Assembly: GCA_003868215.1 (NCBI GenBank)
Contig: QWDQ01000014.1
Span: 124,001 to 188,000 of the forward strand
Length of the DNA stretch: 64,000 nucleotides
Source: Pseudophaeomoniella oleicola
Taxonomy: Eukaryota > Ascomycota > Eurotiomycetes > Phaeomoniellales > Phaeomoniellaceae
Direction of reading: 5' to 3'
Shown: positions 11,511-23,039 of the stretch, one piece after another
Layout of the letters: every line of letters starts with the position of its first letter
Numbering within the stretch: the first letter of the stretch is position 1
Program-made: the position numbers and the translations under genes
Notes under the pieces: model-generated
Told to the model about the DNA's origin: nothing
What the model saw: the letters and a program-made list of their open reading frames with translations, nothing else
The model's database searches: none

Positions 11511-14157
11511 ATGAACCGGCATCTGTCCCCTCGACCTGCCGCAGTCCAGCGACCATCCTTTCCCGACCGCAGACTCTCGCGACGCTATTCTGCTCTCTCA
11601 ACAGCGGAAGAGGGCGTTAATAGCAATGCAAGTGCGCCTGCACAACATGCAATAACCGAGGAGATCGCCGAGATCAAACGTTATGAAGATTTCACAACCA
11701 TCGATTGGGTTCAGGATGCGGCGCGGGAACAGCTAAGACGACGAGCCCGACGAAGGGGAAATTCAGGCTTTTTTGCAAGCGATGGAGTTCTGGGTTGGCG
11801 GCGCAAGCTATACGAGACATACGATGCAGGGCAAGCATGGCTCGTTGTTACCCTGGTAGGGATCACGATTGGAATCATTGCATCAGTCCTCAATATCATC
11901 ACCGAGTGGCTATCGGACGTCAAACTAGGCTATTGTACGACTGCGTTCTATCTGAATGAAGGCTTCTGTTGCTGGGGTGCCGAAAATGGCTGCCCAGAAT
12001 GGAGAAGATGGTCGGGATTTTGGCCAGTGAATTACGTGGTGTATATTTTGTTCTCTGTACGTCCATTGCTTATCCTTGTACTAGTCAAAGGCTTACTATC
12101 ACAGACACTGTTTGCTTTCTCATCGGCATTTATTGTTAAGCAATATGCTCCTTATGCAGCCGGATCTGGTATATCTGAAATTAAATGCATCATTGCCGGT
12201 TTTGTCATGAAAGGCTTCCTTGGCTTTTGGACATTGCTCATCAAGTCAATCTGTCTTCCATTGGCTATCGCGTCGGGGTTGTCGGTTGGAAAAGAAGGTC
12301 CAAGTGTCCACTACGCGGTCTGTACTGGGAATGTCATCTCACGGTATTTCGAAAAGTACAAACGCAACGCCTCGAAGACTCGCGAAATTCTGACAGCGAC
12401 TGCGGCAGCGGGAGTTGCTGTCGCCTTCGGTAGCCCCATTGGAGGCGTGCTGTTCTCGCTCGAGGAGATGGCGACCTATTTTCCTCTCAAGACGCTATGG
12501 AGAAGTTATTTCTGTGCTCTTGTCGCGACGGCTGTTCTGGCCGCTATGAATCCTTTCCGCACTGGGCAACTTGTCATGTTTCAGGTTAAATATGATCGAA
12601 CATGGCACTTCTTCGAGTTCCCTTTTTTCGTCTTTCTCGGGATATTTGGCGGCCTTTATGGCGCCTTTGTTATCAAGTGGAACTTGCATGCTCAGGCATT
12701 TCGCAAGAAATACTTGTCGAGATTCGCCATACCAGAGGCAGTCACCCTTGCAGGTGCGACCGCGGTCTTGTGCTATCCAAATATGTTTTTACGGATCGAC
12801 ATGACTGAAATGATGGAAATCCTTTTCCTCGAGTGCGAGGGCCAGCATGACTACAATGGTCTCTGCGAGTATGTATTCCACGTCATTGACGACCCTGAAA
12901 ATCACTGACAGATTTAGTAAACAAAACCGATGGCGTATGGTATTTTCTCTCTTGCTCGCAACAGCGTTACGGGTAGGCTTGGTAATTATATCGTATGGTT
13001 GCAAAGTCCCTGCTGGGATTTTTGTTCCTTCTATGGCCGTCGGCGCGTCTTTCGGACGCATGGTGGGAATTCTAGTCCAGAGTCTACATGAGTCCTTCCC
13101 AGATTCGCGCTATTTCTCGACTTGCGAGCCTGATGTGCCTTGTATCACTCCTGGGACATATGCTTTTCTCGGTGCTGGGGCAGCTCTCAGCGGCATCATG
13201 CACATTACTGTCTCAGTGACCGTCATCATGTTTGAACTGACAGGGGCATTGACATATATCCTACCAACCATGATCGTCGTCGGTGTCACGAAGTCTGTCG
13301 GTGATCGTTTTGGCAAGGGTGGAATAGCGGACAGGATGATCTGGTTCAATGGGTTTCCGTTCCTGGACAATAAGGAAGATCACAGCTTCGGTGTACCTGT
13401 CTCTCAGGTTATGACAGCTACCATCAAAGCTTTGCCAGCAACTGGTCTGACGATAAAGGAGGCAGAGAAGCTACTGAACACTCATAAAGTATCCGGCTTT
13501 CCAATAGTTGAGAATCTGGACTCGATGATTCTGCTTGGCTATGTCGGTCATATCGAATTGCAATATGCTATCGACAAAGCTAGAAGGGGAGGACTCGTCT
13601 CAGCCAACGCTAGGTGTCTTTTCGTCTCTCAAGAAGCGCTTGACCCCGAGACCCCAGCAAGTATCAATCCTATTGTCTCCTTCGATGATGTCGCAACGTC
13701 TTCCGGCGAACAGACGGTAGACTTTAGCCACGTCTGTGACGCAACGCCGCTCAGCATACATCCTCGTCTACCTCTAGAGACCGTGATGGAACTATTCAAG
13801 AAGATGGGGCCCAGGGTCATCCTCGTTGAGTATCACGGGCGTCTGACCGGACTTGTAACGGTCAAGGATTGTCTAAAATACCAATTCAAGGTGGAAGCAC
13901 AAGAAAACCCTAAAGCTGATGAAGCTTTGACCCATGATACTTTCGCAATTTTGTTGCACCGTGGCGTAGACTGGATCGCAGAGGCAATATCAACCATCTC
14001 AGCTGGTCGTCTGCGATTGTCTCCAGGAACGGCGCACGGCTGGATAGGAGCTAATGGGCATTCCACATATCGATCCCCAGGACAGGGATCAAGAGATGGT
14101 CGGATATTGGATGGTACAGAAGATCTAGGCAGCGGGCTCGAGCTAGGAGACAGATAG
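11511..14157 (+). CDS. CLC-family chloride/proton exchanger (Gef1/CLC-3-type)
   Basis: Intracellular CLC anion transporter, 851 aa from exons 11511-12056, 12105-12868 and 12912-14157. The first intron (48 nt) is in frame and stop-free; the second is only 43 nt. The CLC filter motifs are present: GSGISEIKCI, GKEGPSVH with the gating glutamate near residue 245, and GIFVPSM. The FSLEEMATYFPLKTLW segment keeps the acidic residues expected of CLC-3/4/5-type exchangers, which supports antiport rather than a channel. Two CBS-type domains occupy roughly residues 595-660 and 705-760. Yeast Gef1 acts in Golgi/endosome acidification and copper loading, and a similar role is inferred. It is divergent from the histone-fold gene. 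Confidence 0.95.
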
Positions 14158-14566
14158 TCATAAATGAATCAGTCATTATTCAGAATTGCAATGCTTCGAT
14201 CTCTGCCCCTCCGTTCACGTTCTTTTCTTAGTATGAACTGTAGCACTGCCTTTGCCAGCTGAGCCTCTCTCCTAGGAGATTCTGGTTCTCAGGTCTCAAG
14301 GACCAAGTCCAGTAGCAAAAAACCTTGCTAGCTCCAGATGAATATTCTCTAACTGCAGGTAACTCATGTGACGCAGCGCAGACCATAACATATCAGATAA
14401 GCTTTCCCGAGCTCATGCCGGCGCGGCGCTCGTTCCGTCTCCGTTCACCAACTTACCTGTCGACATACTGTACTGTACATCCGTACGATACTTCCATACA
14501 CCCAACCAGCGGCAATCTACCTACCTTACTTATCAATCTCTCGTGGAGGAAGCGTGGAAGAAGAGA
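14158..14566. other. intergenic, CLC 3' side and TMEM42-like promoter
   Basis: About 400 bp with no gene seen. It holds the CLC 3' untranslated region and the upstream region of the following gene on the same strand. Confidence 0.45.
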
Positions 14567-15437
14567 ATGGCCACGATGAACAGTGCGAGGAATTTCGTGG
14601 CTCGTCAGCCATTGTGGCTTGTTCTCGCTGTTGCGTCGGGGACTTGCGCTGCGATCAATGGGGTTTTTGCGAAGTTGTGAGTATTTACTGTATTTCCTTT
14701 TCTTTTGCATGGCGGATCTTTTTTGGGGGTTGGTAGACGCGCTACTCGTCGAGGGGTGGGATGAGGCTCTCTATCTGCTGTCTTCGTGCACAGCGAATAT
14801 TATCCACTGCCCTACGCTCTCTTCTTTGTTCCCCTCGTTCTATTTCGCTTCTGTCAGCCGTGCATCTTACATATGTCCTTCACATTGCAGGACCACCACC
14901 TCCCTAACCACGACGTGGTCTCACTCCCTCTCCGCCCTTCTCGGCCTCTCCCCCGATAACACCCTAGTAAACCTCCTCCTCCGATCCCTCTTCTTCGGCC
15001 TCAACGTCGCCTTCAACATTCTCATGTGGACGCTGTTCACCGCCGCCCTCACGCGCGCCAGCTCGACGACACGCGTCAGCATCATCAACGTTTCCGCTAA
15101 CTTCATGGTCACGGCCGTGCTCGGCGCGATGATCTTTAGCGAGAAGTTGTCGGGTCGGTGGTGGATTGGCGCCGCGCTTCTGGCCGCGGGTAATGTCGTT
15201 ATCGGGCGACGTGAGGAGGCGGAGGTCCGCAAGGACGGTGATGGCGGGCTTGGACATGAAGGTGGTGCGGTGAGAGCGAGTTTGGATGTCAGAGGGGAAG
15301 AGCGGGCAGGCGAAGAGGAGCAGGTTATGTTGATGGACCAAGATGAAGAGCATGACGCAGCGGCGGCTGATATCATTGATTTGGGAGATGAGGACCTTGC
15401 AGGGAAAAACGATACGAGGAGAGAAGAGGAAGACTAG
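14567..15437 (+). CDS. TMEM42-like / EamA-type multispan membrane protein
   Basis: Two exons (14567-14676 and 14891-15437) split by a 214-nt intron give 218 aa. The ATG at 14567 was chosen because it puts LVLAVASGTCAAINGVFAKL at the N-terminus, matching the first helix of the TMEM42/EamA (drug-metabolite transporter-like) fold. Three further hydrophobic segments follow (NVAFNILMWTLFTAALT, SANFMVTAVLGAMIFSEKL, WIGAALLAAGNVVIG). The conserved ASSTTRVSIINVSANF and FSEKLSGRWWIG stretches are typical of half-size EamA proteins. The last 60 residues form an acidic cytosolic tail. Substrate and compartment are unknown. Without the splice, the open frame from 14583 reads different N-terminal residues that look like translated intron. 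Confidence 0.78.
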
Positions 15438-15794
15438 GTAGATTGGTACCTATTTTATGATACGTATGTCATGACCAGAACTACATTCTCGAAAGGAATA
15501 TATATCTATCTCCCAGTAAGGCCCGCCGAAATTCGCAACATGGCGGCGAAGGCAGCAGCACCTTTCGAGCATTCCTCATACGTTGTTATACCTCCTGCTA
15601 CTCGATAGGTACGTAAATGATGATGCTTCTAACAGGTACTGAATTGCCCCATGTTGTGATCATACACATATCTGGTTCCTCGCCTTGTCCCCAGTTAGTT
15701 ACAGTATTTACAAAAGACTGAAAGGCGAGTAGCCCCCTATTTTCATGCCTGCTTCCCCTTTTCCCGGTGGGCTTTGAATGTTCATTGACAACCC
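15438..15794. other. intergenic between convergent genes
   Basis: About 357 bp carrying the facing 3' ends of the TMEM42-like and PDX3 genes. No gene or repeat was seen. Confidence 0.45.
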
Positions 15795-16745
15795 CTACGG
15801 ACTTAGTCTTTGGATCTTCCATTCCGGATCCCCTTCAGATTCCCGTTCGTACGTGAACCGATCGTGCAGTCTGCTCTCGCGGCCCTGCCAAAACTCCATC
15901 ATGACGGGTACGATCCTCAGACCGCCCCAGTGGTCCGGGACGTCGATTTTGTCGTTGCCTTCCCATCTGGTCTGTTCTTCGCTATACCATTCCTTGAGTT
16001 GATTTCTTCCGTCGTCTTTTCCTTCTTCTGTGTCTTGCTGTTGAGTGTCGTCTGACACATCTTGGGGTCGAGGCTCTAGCACGACGCTCTGTTTGCTCGC
16101 CCAGGCACCGATCCTAGACCCTCTAGCCCTCGTGTCGAAATAGAGCTGACTTTCTTCCTTGCTCAACCGCTCACCCTTGCCTTCGACCCTGACCTGCCTC
16201 TCGACTCCTTTCCACCAAAACGTCAGACTGCACCACTTGTTGCTTTCCCAATCCTTCGACTTCCGACTCGTGCCCCAGTTGCTGTACACGACAAACCCCC
16301 GCTCGTCGAGCTCTTTCAAGTAGACCACGCGCGCGCTGACACGGCCCGAGGGTAGGGATGCCGTCGACAAGATGCAGGTTTCCGGCACACTGCCGACAAG
16401 TTTGGGATCGGCAAACCACTTGTGAAATTGTTTGAACGGGGACGAATCGAGGTCGGACCGGTTGAGGGTGCCGATTTTGAATTGCGCGGCTTGCGAGATT
16501 CGCTCGGCGTTTACCTGGGAACCTTCACCTGGTGCGACTGCGACAGGAGGAAGATGAAAGGTTAGCACAAGCATTGCGATGTGCGCTCATGTCCTTGCCA
16601 AAGGATGGCAACGGGAACAATCTCCATGCCGGTATATGTACCCGGTATGAAGGGTATTTTAAAACTGAAACCTACATATTAGCTTTTTAGACACCTGTGC
16701 AGCTGCCTTTGCTGAAGTATGGGTGGCCTCGGCGCCATCGGACAT
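15795..16745 (-). CDS. PDX3: pyridoxamine/pyridoxine 5'-phosphate oxidase
   Basis: FMN enzyme that oxidises PNP or PMP to pyridoxal 5'-phosphate, the last step of vitamin B6 synthesis and salvage. I place two exons, 16745-16676 and 16537-15795, giving 270 aa. The first exon encodes MSDGAEATHTSAKAAAQVSK and leads into KKLIF|APGEGSQ across the splice; the intron has donor GTAGGT, a GCTAAC branch site and acceptor CGCAG. An in-frame ATG at 16763 would add six residues. Family blocks are RSDLDSSPFKQFHKWF, STASLPSGRVSARVVYLK, FVVYSNWGTSRKSKD, FWWKGVERQVRVEG and RGSRIGAWAS, with the standard C-terminus EWKIQRLSP. Ignoring the splice gives an N-terminus (MLVLTFHL) that is really intron sequence. Confidence 0.93.
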
Positions 16746-16763
16746 CGCAGCAGTGTGTAGCAT

Positions 16764-17569
16764 GTTCTTCGGTGAAAATGGTAGGTGGAAGTGAAAGCCT
16801 AGAATACTTCGGCGCATGTGAAGGTCAAAACGGCGAAATGACTTTCTCAGTAATATTAATAGTCAGATAGAACAGAGATGCAGCTGTGAAGGATATATGA
16901 AAAGCACAAGTCTTTTGTCACTCTCCAGTCAATACTTCGTTATGGTCACCTTGTCTGAGTCATTGGTTGCGAGTTGCTGCTCTGAACCTATCAAGAGCTC
17001 CCCCTCCGATAAATACGATAAGTGTCAGGCTCTCTCGGCAACTTCCGACAAGCTTCGACTCATCGAAGTGGCACGACTGGTCAAGTGATCTAAAGGTTCT
17101 TACACATTGTTTTCAAGGGTTTGACTTAAGTCCATATTAACTAAGTGCTCAGATCTAGATGATAACATAGATCGAGAATTGAGTGGAGTGTGGTATCTAG
17201 AATACAGGAGCCGCTGTAACGCGCTCGAAACACAACCGAGTCAAAACAACAAATCCTGTGGTGTACGCCATAGTTCCATCTCGTATAAGAGCCGCCCTGC
17301 CCTATAAGGGGGACGATGATACCGGTTTTATAACTCAAGCGCCGTCGCGACCAAACCCGCTGGTATGCATCTGAAGCCAAACCGGTCTTCGAGTAACATA
17401 AGGAAATTCGTAATACAGGAGGTTGTTACCGGAACAGTCCCCTTAAGATAGCCAGTGTGACTGTTTTGGATATCACTTTTAGTGACCAAATAAGCTCGTG
17501 GCGGATTAAACCAAAAAAGTGCCTATCCTCGAGCTTAAGGAGAGACGAGAAAGTAGCAAAGCGAAATGC
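16764..17569. other. intergenic, PDX3 promoter and PPR-gene 3' side
   Basis: About 800 bp without a supported gene. It lies upstream of PDX3 and downstream of the PPR gene, both on the minus strand. Short frames (for example 16897-17088) show no domain. Confidence 0.45.
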
Positions 17570-20500
17570 TTAGACGGTCAATGGGATAGCGTTCCCAACA
17601 CCGCCGACGAGCTCGAGTATCTTTCCGGTTACTGCAGCGGGATACTGGCGTTGCATCATCTCGTTCACCACGTTCGCCGCACCTTGATGGTCTTCGACAG
17701 AAAGATATGCCCGTGTCATGGCTTCGTATGTGCTGGGTTCTCGACCTTGTTGACCTATTTGTTCATACGCAGCTTGTGACTTGGCAATGTTCCCAGCCGC
17801 CGCCCATCCGTGAATGAGAGTGTTGGCAATATATGGAGTCATTTCAACGTTCCTTGCGGTCATATCCTCCAACAATGGTTCCGTCTCAACGACCTTATGG
17901 TTAGCCACCAGCGCTTCACAGAGCGCCTGGTAAAGGCAGGCTTGAGGTCGAGTTGCACCCTCCGACAGGACTCTATCAAAAATCTTTCGAGCAGCCTGCA
18001 TATCGTGGGTCACACAACCTTTAGCATGGATCAGAGAAGCATAGTGAACCGCCTCTGGTTGTTGACCACTCGCCTTGATGTTCTCGATGATTCGTTCCGC
18101 AGCGGACATATCGACAGGCTCAAGAGAAGCGTGAGCATCAATCAGCAATTTGTAAGTATGCATCGTGGGTGCAATACCCTTCGAGATCATACGGTCGTAG
18201 TAAGCCATGACCTTGGTACGATCACGCTTGGTGTTGAGGAAGTACTGGATCATAGAGTTGTAAGGTGCTGGCCTTGGCTTGTAATTTGGCATTGATTCCA
18301 TCTCATCGAACATCTCCTCAGCAAATCGCTCATCGCTGACACGGCACAAGGCATTAACTATGGTGCCATAAGTGACACTGGTAGGTCGAATATTCTGTGC
18401 CCTCATGTCTGCGAAGTATTGCAAACAATCGTCGATACGTCGAGCCTTGCCAAGTTTGCCGATCAATGCGTTGTACAAGAATGAAGTTGGCTCCACTCCT
18501 TCCGCAATTGCACGGTGGAAGATCCGCACAGCCTCGGTCGCCTCGTCGAATGTCCTCGTGGATTCTTTCAAGGTGGTGATATATAGACCAAATGTGTTAG
18601 CAGATGGAGAAGCTCCCATGACAAGAAGGTCCTGATGTGTTCGGCTTGCAGCAGCACGGTCTCCCAACGTAAGGTAAGCGGCGACCATGGAATCAAGAAT
18701 CGAGACCCATCCGTGCTTGACAACAGGGTAGTGTTCAATATAAGGGACGTCTGTACAGGCCATGCTGAGTACATTTTCCACCACGTCACGCTTACCTGCT
18801 CGAGCAGCAGCTGTGATCATCTTAGCATACGTGATGTATCTTGGGTGTCGACCTATACGGCGCATGTTCTTGAAACGCGACAAAGCATCATTCAAAATAT
18901 GTTCTATGCGACCATTGCAGCTTTCAAGCTGATCGGCAATTATACTCGAGCCTTTGAAATCGGTGCTATGAGCATAGGGATCGAAAGTATCGGCGGGAGA
19001 ATTGTGGATGGGCGTAAAGGAAACTATAGTCGGTGTGGGTGGAGGCGGTATCGGTCGAAGGTACGCTTCAAATGCTGGAGCAAAATCAGGTCGAACACCA
19101 TGAACCATTGGGAGAGCTTCGCGGATAATAGAGACAGTATGAGCGTCGAGTTCCTTGCCTGTTGCCATGAGAGATTGAAGCAGACACGCAAATCTGAAGG
19201 CTGAACCATTATCACCAATCATAGCATGTCGCGCAAGCATGGTCGCTTGGACGACAAGCACAAATTTCAGGTCATCGAATCCAAAAGCTTGAATATCATT
19301 TGGGCCAATCGGAGCAAGACTGTTTGCTGCTACAGATGGGATCAAAGTCTCATTCTCCATCATCGCGCGAAGCAGAACTAGACTTTCCTTTGCAGAGGTG
19401 AGCGTTCCCATAGTCATGATTGTTTCGTCAAACTTCAATATCGCCTCAGCGATCTCATCACGGACTGCCAGCCCAGAGATCGTCTGTCGCATACGTGAGA
19501 AGATGTCGCGGGCACTGGCAACACCTTCGAGAATCATATGATTCGAGATAAGGCTAACAGCGAACATGGCCGCTGGTTGGAGAACCGACTTGTCAATTGA
19601 GGACGAATCTGTGACATATTGCCAGTACGATCTTGCCGCTTCGATATCCGCCCCACGAAGAGCCATCGCCATCATCGCAGGAGCTGCCTGAGTCTTAGCA
19701 GCAAGGGTAAGTGCACCAAATGCCTCCTGGGCCACTGCTGCTTCATTCGCATCTGCTGCCGCATGACAGATCTCTGAGAAAGCCTTGTCCGCTATCGCCG
19801 GGGGAATCTTCGCTCCAGCAAGGAAATCAAAGGCCTCTTGGTAAGCTTTCGTCGCGATATAACCGGCCACAACACCTTGTGGGATGACAATCGCCTCCAT
19901 TTCCGACAGCACTGGGGACTTTGTTTCCGCCCACTGATCCAGGGCCTGGCTCATCTCTTCGAAGAATGCAAGACCTCTGGCTTTTTGACCAGCCAGAATG
20001 TAGCTCTTAATGAGAGCCGCATAAGTCTTGAAATCGCTGCGATTTGTCCTAGTGCTGGCGAAAGTTGCATTGGAGGATAAAGCGAGATTCTTGTAGTTCT
20101 CGTACGCTTGCACAGCCTGGCCAAGATTCTTACTTGGTTGGAACGCCTGCATCATCGCGTAGAAACCGTCGGCACTTATGACTTTCTTGTGAGAGTTCAT
20201 GACATTGTAAACTTCGCACATGTCATCAACACGGCAGACTTGAGCACAAGCGCGGACCAAGGACTCATATACTTCTGAAGGGAACGCATGCTGTGGGAAG
20301 GTTACAACAGCTGTTCGAAATTGCTTCATTGCCAACGCAAGGGAGTCGTCTTCAGCAAGCAATTCATATTCGATTTCATTTGATTTGAAAAGAAATGAAC
20401 CCGAACCGTTGATACCGCCATATCTTTTCTGGCTTTCTTCGAGAGCCGCTTTAGATACCATGGCCTGCAGGGCTCGGTTGGCCAGAAACTGCACCATGAT

Positions 20501-21412
20501 AGCATACGTGTCTCCATTGGCCTTGACCCCTCGGCGGATCATGTCCCCCTGAACATCGAGGACTTTCGAAAAAGCTTGATCTGCATCAGCGGGAAGATTT
20601 ATCGCAGAGATCAGCAAGGCGTTATAAGCGTCAATTGTCGGTACGATGCCTTGTGATAAAGCCAACTGGAACACAGCTGGAATCTCTGCATATTGCTCTG
20701 ATTTTGCAAGCTGGACAATATGCTCCGAGGACGCTCCGGATGCGTCGCTCACTGATGTAACCGATCCATTGGAAGAGAGATTCTCCTGAGCACTCGTGGT
20801 GGCTGATGAATGACCCTGCAGTGTGCTAGGAGCTGTACCAACAGAGTCAAGGCCTGATGAACTTCGAGCTGCCTCCCTCGCCTCAGGTGAAGCAGCTTCC
20901 GAGGCAATGGCCGACTCATCGTGTGAGCTTTTAGTATCGCCGGTCACATTGGCAGTCTGAGGCCGAGCTAGTGAAGGACGCTCAGCACTAATGGCATCTG
21001 CTGCGGCAGTCGAATCCCGCCTCACACCAGGGATGGTAGCACCAGGCCCCTTCCAAACCGAGCGCTTCTGTAGCTGATGGTTCCGCCATTCGCTATCGTC
21101 TCCCGTCTGTTGCGATTGTTGCCATGCTGAATAGTAGGCAGCGATGCCGCCATCATTCGTCGAGGCATTACCTGTCCCCACTGAACCTGCCTTGGCTCCA
21201 GGTCCAGACGAAGTAGAGGTGGATGGGTAGGTGTTCTGTAACTGGGATGTGCGCCCGAGCTTCCCAACTGGGTAGTTGCTGTTTAGGCCCAGTGACGTGG
21301 TAGTTGATGCGTAGGACGACTGCGAGGCCGCAACGACTGACTGAGCGTAGCCATGGGCAAAAGTCTTTGAGAAGATCTGACGCGGAAGGTGAGTGAAGGG
21401 TTTGAAAACCAT
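17570..21412 (-). CDS. mitochondrial pentatricopeptide-repeat protein, CYA5/PET309-like
   Basis: A single-exon gene of 1,280 aa from the ATG at 21412 (MVFKPFTHLPRQIFSK), a basic amphipathic presequence; an in-frame ATG at 21457 would add 15 residues. The first 250 residues are Ser/Thr-rich and disordered. The rest is helical with PPR units, clearest in the last third: PTSFLYNALIGKLGKARRID, PTSVTYGTIVNALCRVS, RPAPYNSMIQYFLNTKRD, APTMHTYKLLIDAHAS and EAVHYASLIHAKG, at about 35-residue spacing. PPR proteins bind organellar RNA. Size and layout suit the Neurospora cya-5 / yeast PET309 group that activates COX1 translation, but CIA84-like or other PPR roles cannot be excluded by eye. Confidence 0.87.
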   Translation of the reverse strand: MVFKPFTHLPRQIFSKTFAHGYAQSVVAASQSSYASTTTSLGLNSNYPVGKLGRTSQLQNTYPSTSTSSGPGAKAGSVGTGNASTNDGGIAAYYSAWQQSQQTGDDSEWRNHQLQKRSVWKGPGATIPGVRRDSTAAADAISAERPSLARPQTANVTGDTKSSHDESAIASEAASPEAREAARSSSGLDSVGTAPSTLQGHSSATTSAQENLSSNGSVTSVSDASGASSEHIVQLAKSEQYAEIPAVFQLALSQGIVPTIDAYNALLISAINLPADADQAFSKVLDVQGDMIRRGVKANGDTYAIMVQFLANRALQAMVSKAALEESQKRYGGINGSGSFLFKSNEIEYELLAEDDSLALAMKQFRTAVVTFPQHAFPSEVYESLVRACAQVCRVDDMCEVYNVMNSHKKVISADGFYAMMQAFQPSKNLGQAVQAYENYKNLALSSNATFASTRTNRSDFKTYAALIKSYILAGQKARGLAFFEEMSQALDQWAETKSPVLSEMEAIVIPQGVVAGYIATKAYQEAFDFLAGAKIPPAIADKAFSEICHAAADANEAAVAQEAFGALTLAAKTQAAPAMMAMALRGADIEAARSYWQYVTDSSSIDKSVLQPAAMFAVSLISNHMILEGVASARDIFSRMRQTISGLAVRDEIAEAILKFDETIMTMGTLTSAKESLVLLRAMMENETLIPSVAANSLAPIGPNDIQAFGFDDLKFVLVVQATMLARHAMIGDNGSAFRFACLLQSLMATGKELDAHTVSIIREALPMVHGVRPDFAPAFEAYLRPIPPPPTPTIVSFTPIHNSPADTFDPYAHSTDFKGSSIIADQLESCNGRIEHILNDALSRFKNMRRIGRHPRYITYAKMITAAARAGKRDVVENVLSMACTDVPYIEHYPVVKHGWVSILDSMVAAYLTLGDRAAASRTHQDLLVMGASPSANTFGLYITTLKESTRTFDEATEAVRIFHRAIAEGVEPTSFLYNALIGKLGKARRIDDCLQYFADMRAQNIRPTSVTYGTIVNALCRVSDERFAEEMFDEMESMPNYKPRPAPYNSMIQYFLNTKRDRTKVMAYYDRMISKGIAPTMHTYKLLIDAHASLEPVDMSAAERIIENIKASGQQPEAVHYASLIHAKGCVTHDMQAARKIFDRVLSEGATRPQACLYQALCEALVANHKVVETEPLLEDMTARNVEMTPYIANTLIHGWAAAGNIAKSQAAYEQIGQQGREPSTYEAMTRAYLSVEDHQGAANVVNEMMQRQYPAAVTGKILELVGGVGNAIPLTV

Positions 21413-23039
21413 TGAGTAAGCGAGGAACTCTTCACAGAGAAGAGAAGATCTAGACACATATTAGCCGGCACTACCGTCCATAAAAGGCCAGCAGACGTAC
21501 GTAAAGAGGTTTCTGCTGTAACCGCAGGTTCATTTGACGACTACTCTGTCGCCAAAAGAACGCGCCACCAGAGGTATAGAGTGGAGAGGTGAATTTATCT
21601 GGGTGGCCGCGAAGGCACTCCTCTACTGTAGGTTCAATTGACAGTTGAATCGGTTTCAATCATGAATGTGAAGAAGGTGTAGGTATGAAAGACGGCAAGC
21701 CTGGGTTTAATTGTCCCAATCTGAAGATGGCGAAATCTGGGGAAGCCTGTTGCCTGATTTCGGGTTGCTTAGTACCTAGGTACTTGTATGTGTATGATTC
21801 AGATAGTGTGTGATCGGCAAAAGGCCCGGTAGGAAAAGGTGACAGGGAAATGCGACTAGAAGGGAGATAGGAGCAGGATTGAGAAGGACTGGAAAGTTGG
21901 CCGTTGACGAGAATCGCGTGGAAGCAAGTCGAGTCTGCCTACGGATACTCAACCATGAGGCATTTCGGTCTTCTCAGTCGCAAAAGGGTAACAAGGTGAA
22001 TCATCGACTTTTGGCAAGGCTTCGGGTTACGTGTACCACCGTGTACAGGTATGGTAAGTAAGCACTGGTTTCCGAACAATTGTCTTCCGGCGGCCGGCCT
22101 TAACCGCAAATGGGCTACGGCAGGAGAGTTCATCAAGACGATCAGCGACTCTCAAAGGCCCGTAAGGCGGGTACAGTGGCTGATGGTGGTTCAATAGGGC
22201 TTAGCCATGGTCCCCTGGACGGCAGAGGGTCATCTGTGGTAGAGCTCTGGGCCTGGAATTCCCTAATCACACGTGAGACCTTGCTTTTTTTCGTTCTCGA
22301 GTACCGGTAACTTTCGTATTTTATGTTCAATGGTTTTCATTTCCATTCTAGTTGTTTGAAACGGCCCTCTTTTTACCTGACACGCCTGACGAAAAGGGGT
22401 CCAGACCTGATCCGAGTCAACGCATCAATACAGTATTCACATTATCCTGTAGCAAACGTATTAGAAGATCATGTTGTAATGTGTATTATGTTTCATAGGC
22501 GAGCAGTCGGACTTACTTACATTAGGTATCTGAAAAATGATGAATAGTCCCGAGACCGAGGCGTCTTGGCGTGAGGTGAGCAGATGAGCAAGGGACAACT
22601 ACTACGTAGTATTCAGGCAGTTCGATCTCGTACGAATACATGATGCGTTTGTTACATTCATCAAATAAGTGACCTGCGATATACTGTCGCCATCCGACCC
22701 TTAATACTTTGTATCAGAAGCCGCCAGGTCCGATATCAGCCTCCTGTAGATACCATTTCATGATTGACTTTTGAAACTTCAAGGCATGTGCCTCGGCTCA
22801 ATGCTATACCTACTACGTAGTACGTTGCTCACTACAACTTAGTAGGTTGAGTCCACCCCACAGAAAGTCGAGATGCTTGTTTGTCGCAGCGAGACGCTGC
22901 GAGGCTGGAAGAAATATTCTCCGTGTCCTTTGTGGCAATGTCCTTTCGTAGCTGGACTTGAACATCCCTCGATCCCTACTGTCGTGTAGTTTCCTTTGCA
23001 CCTTTTTGCTATCACTACCAGTGAAGTATTCCTTGTGTG
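21413..23039. other. long intergenic region between divergent genes
   Basis: About 1.6 kb with no supported gene. It holds the promoters of the PPR gene and of the alpha/beta hydrolase. A 14-bp palindrome built on CCTAGG sits at 21771-21784, and CTACTACGTAGTA-like palindromes occur near 22600 and 22810. No function is inferred for these. Confidence 0.45.

Noticed and set aside
12847-13061. Apparent break in the CLC gene where one frame stops and another starts
   Set aside because: A 43-nt GT-AG intron at 12869-12911 joins the two frames exactly; the gene is intact.
21771-21784. Perfect palindrome around CCTAGG, with similar CCTAGG-containing sites near 54105 and 62125
   Set aside because: Short, scattered and not positioned alike relative to genes; such palindromes are common in fungal intergenic DNA.
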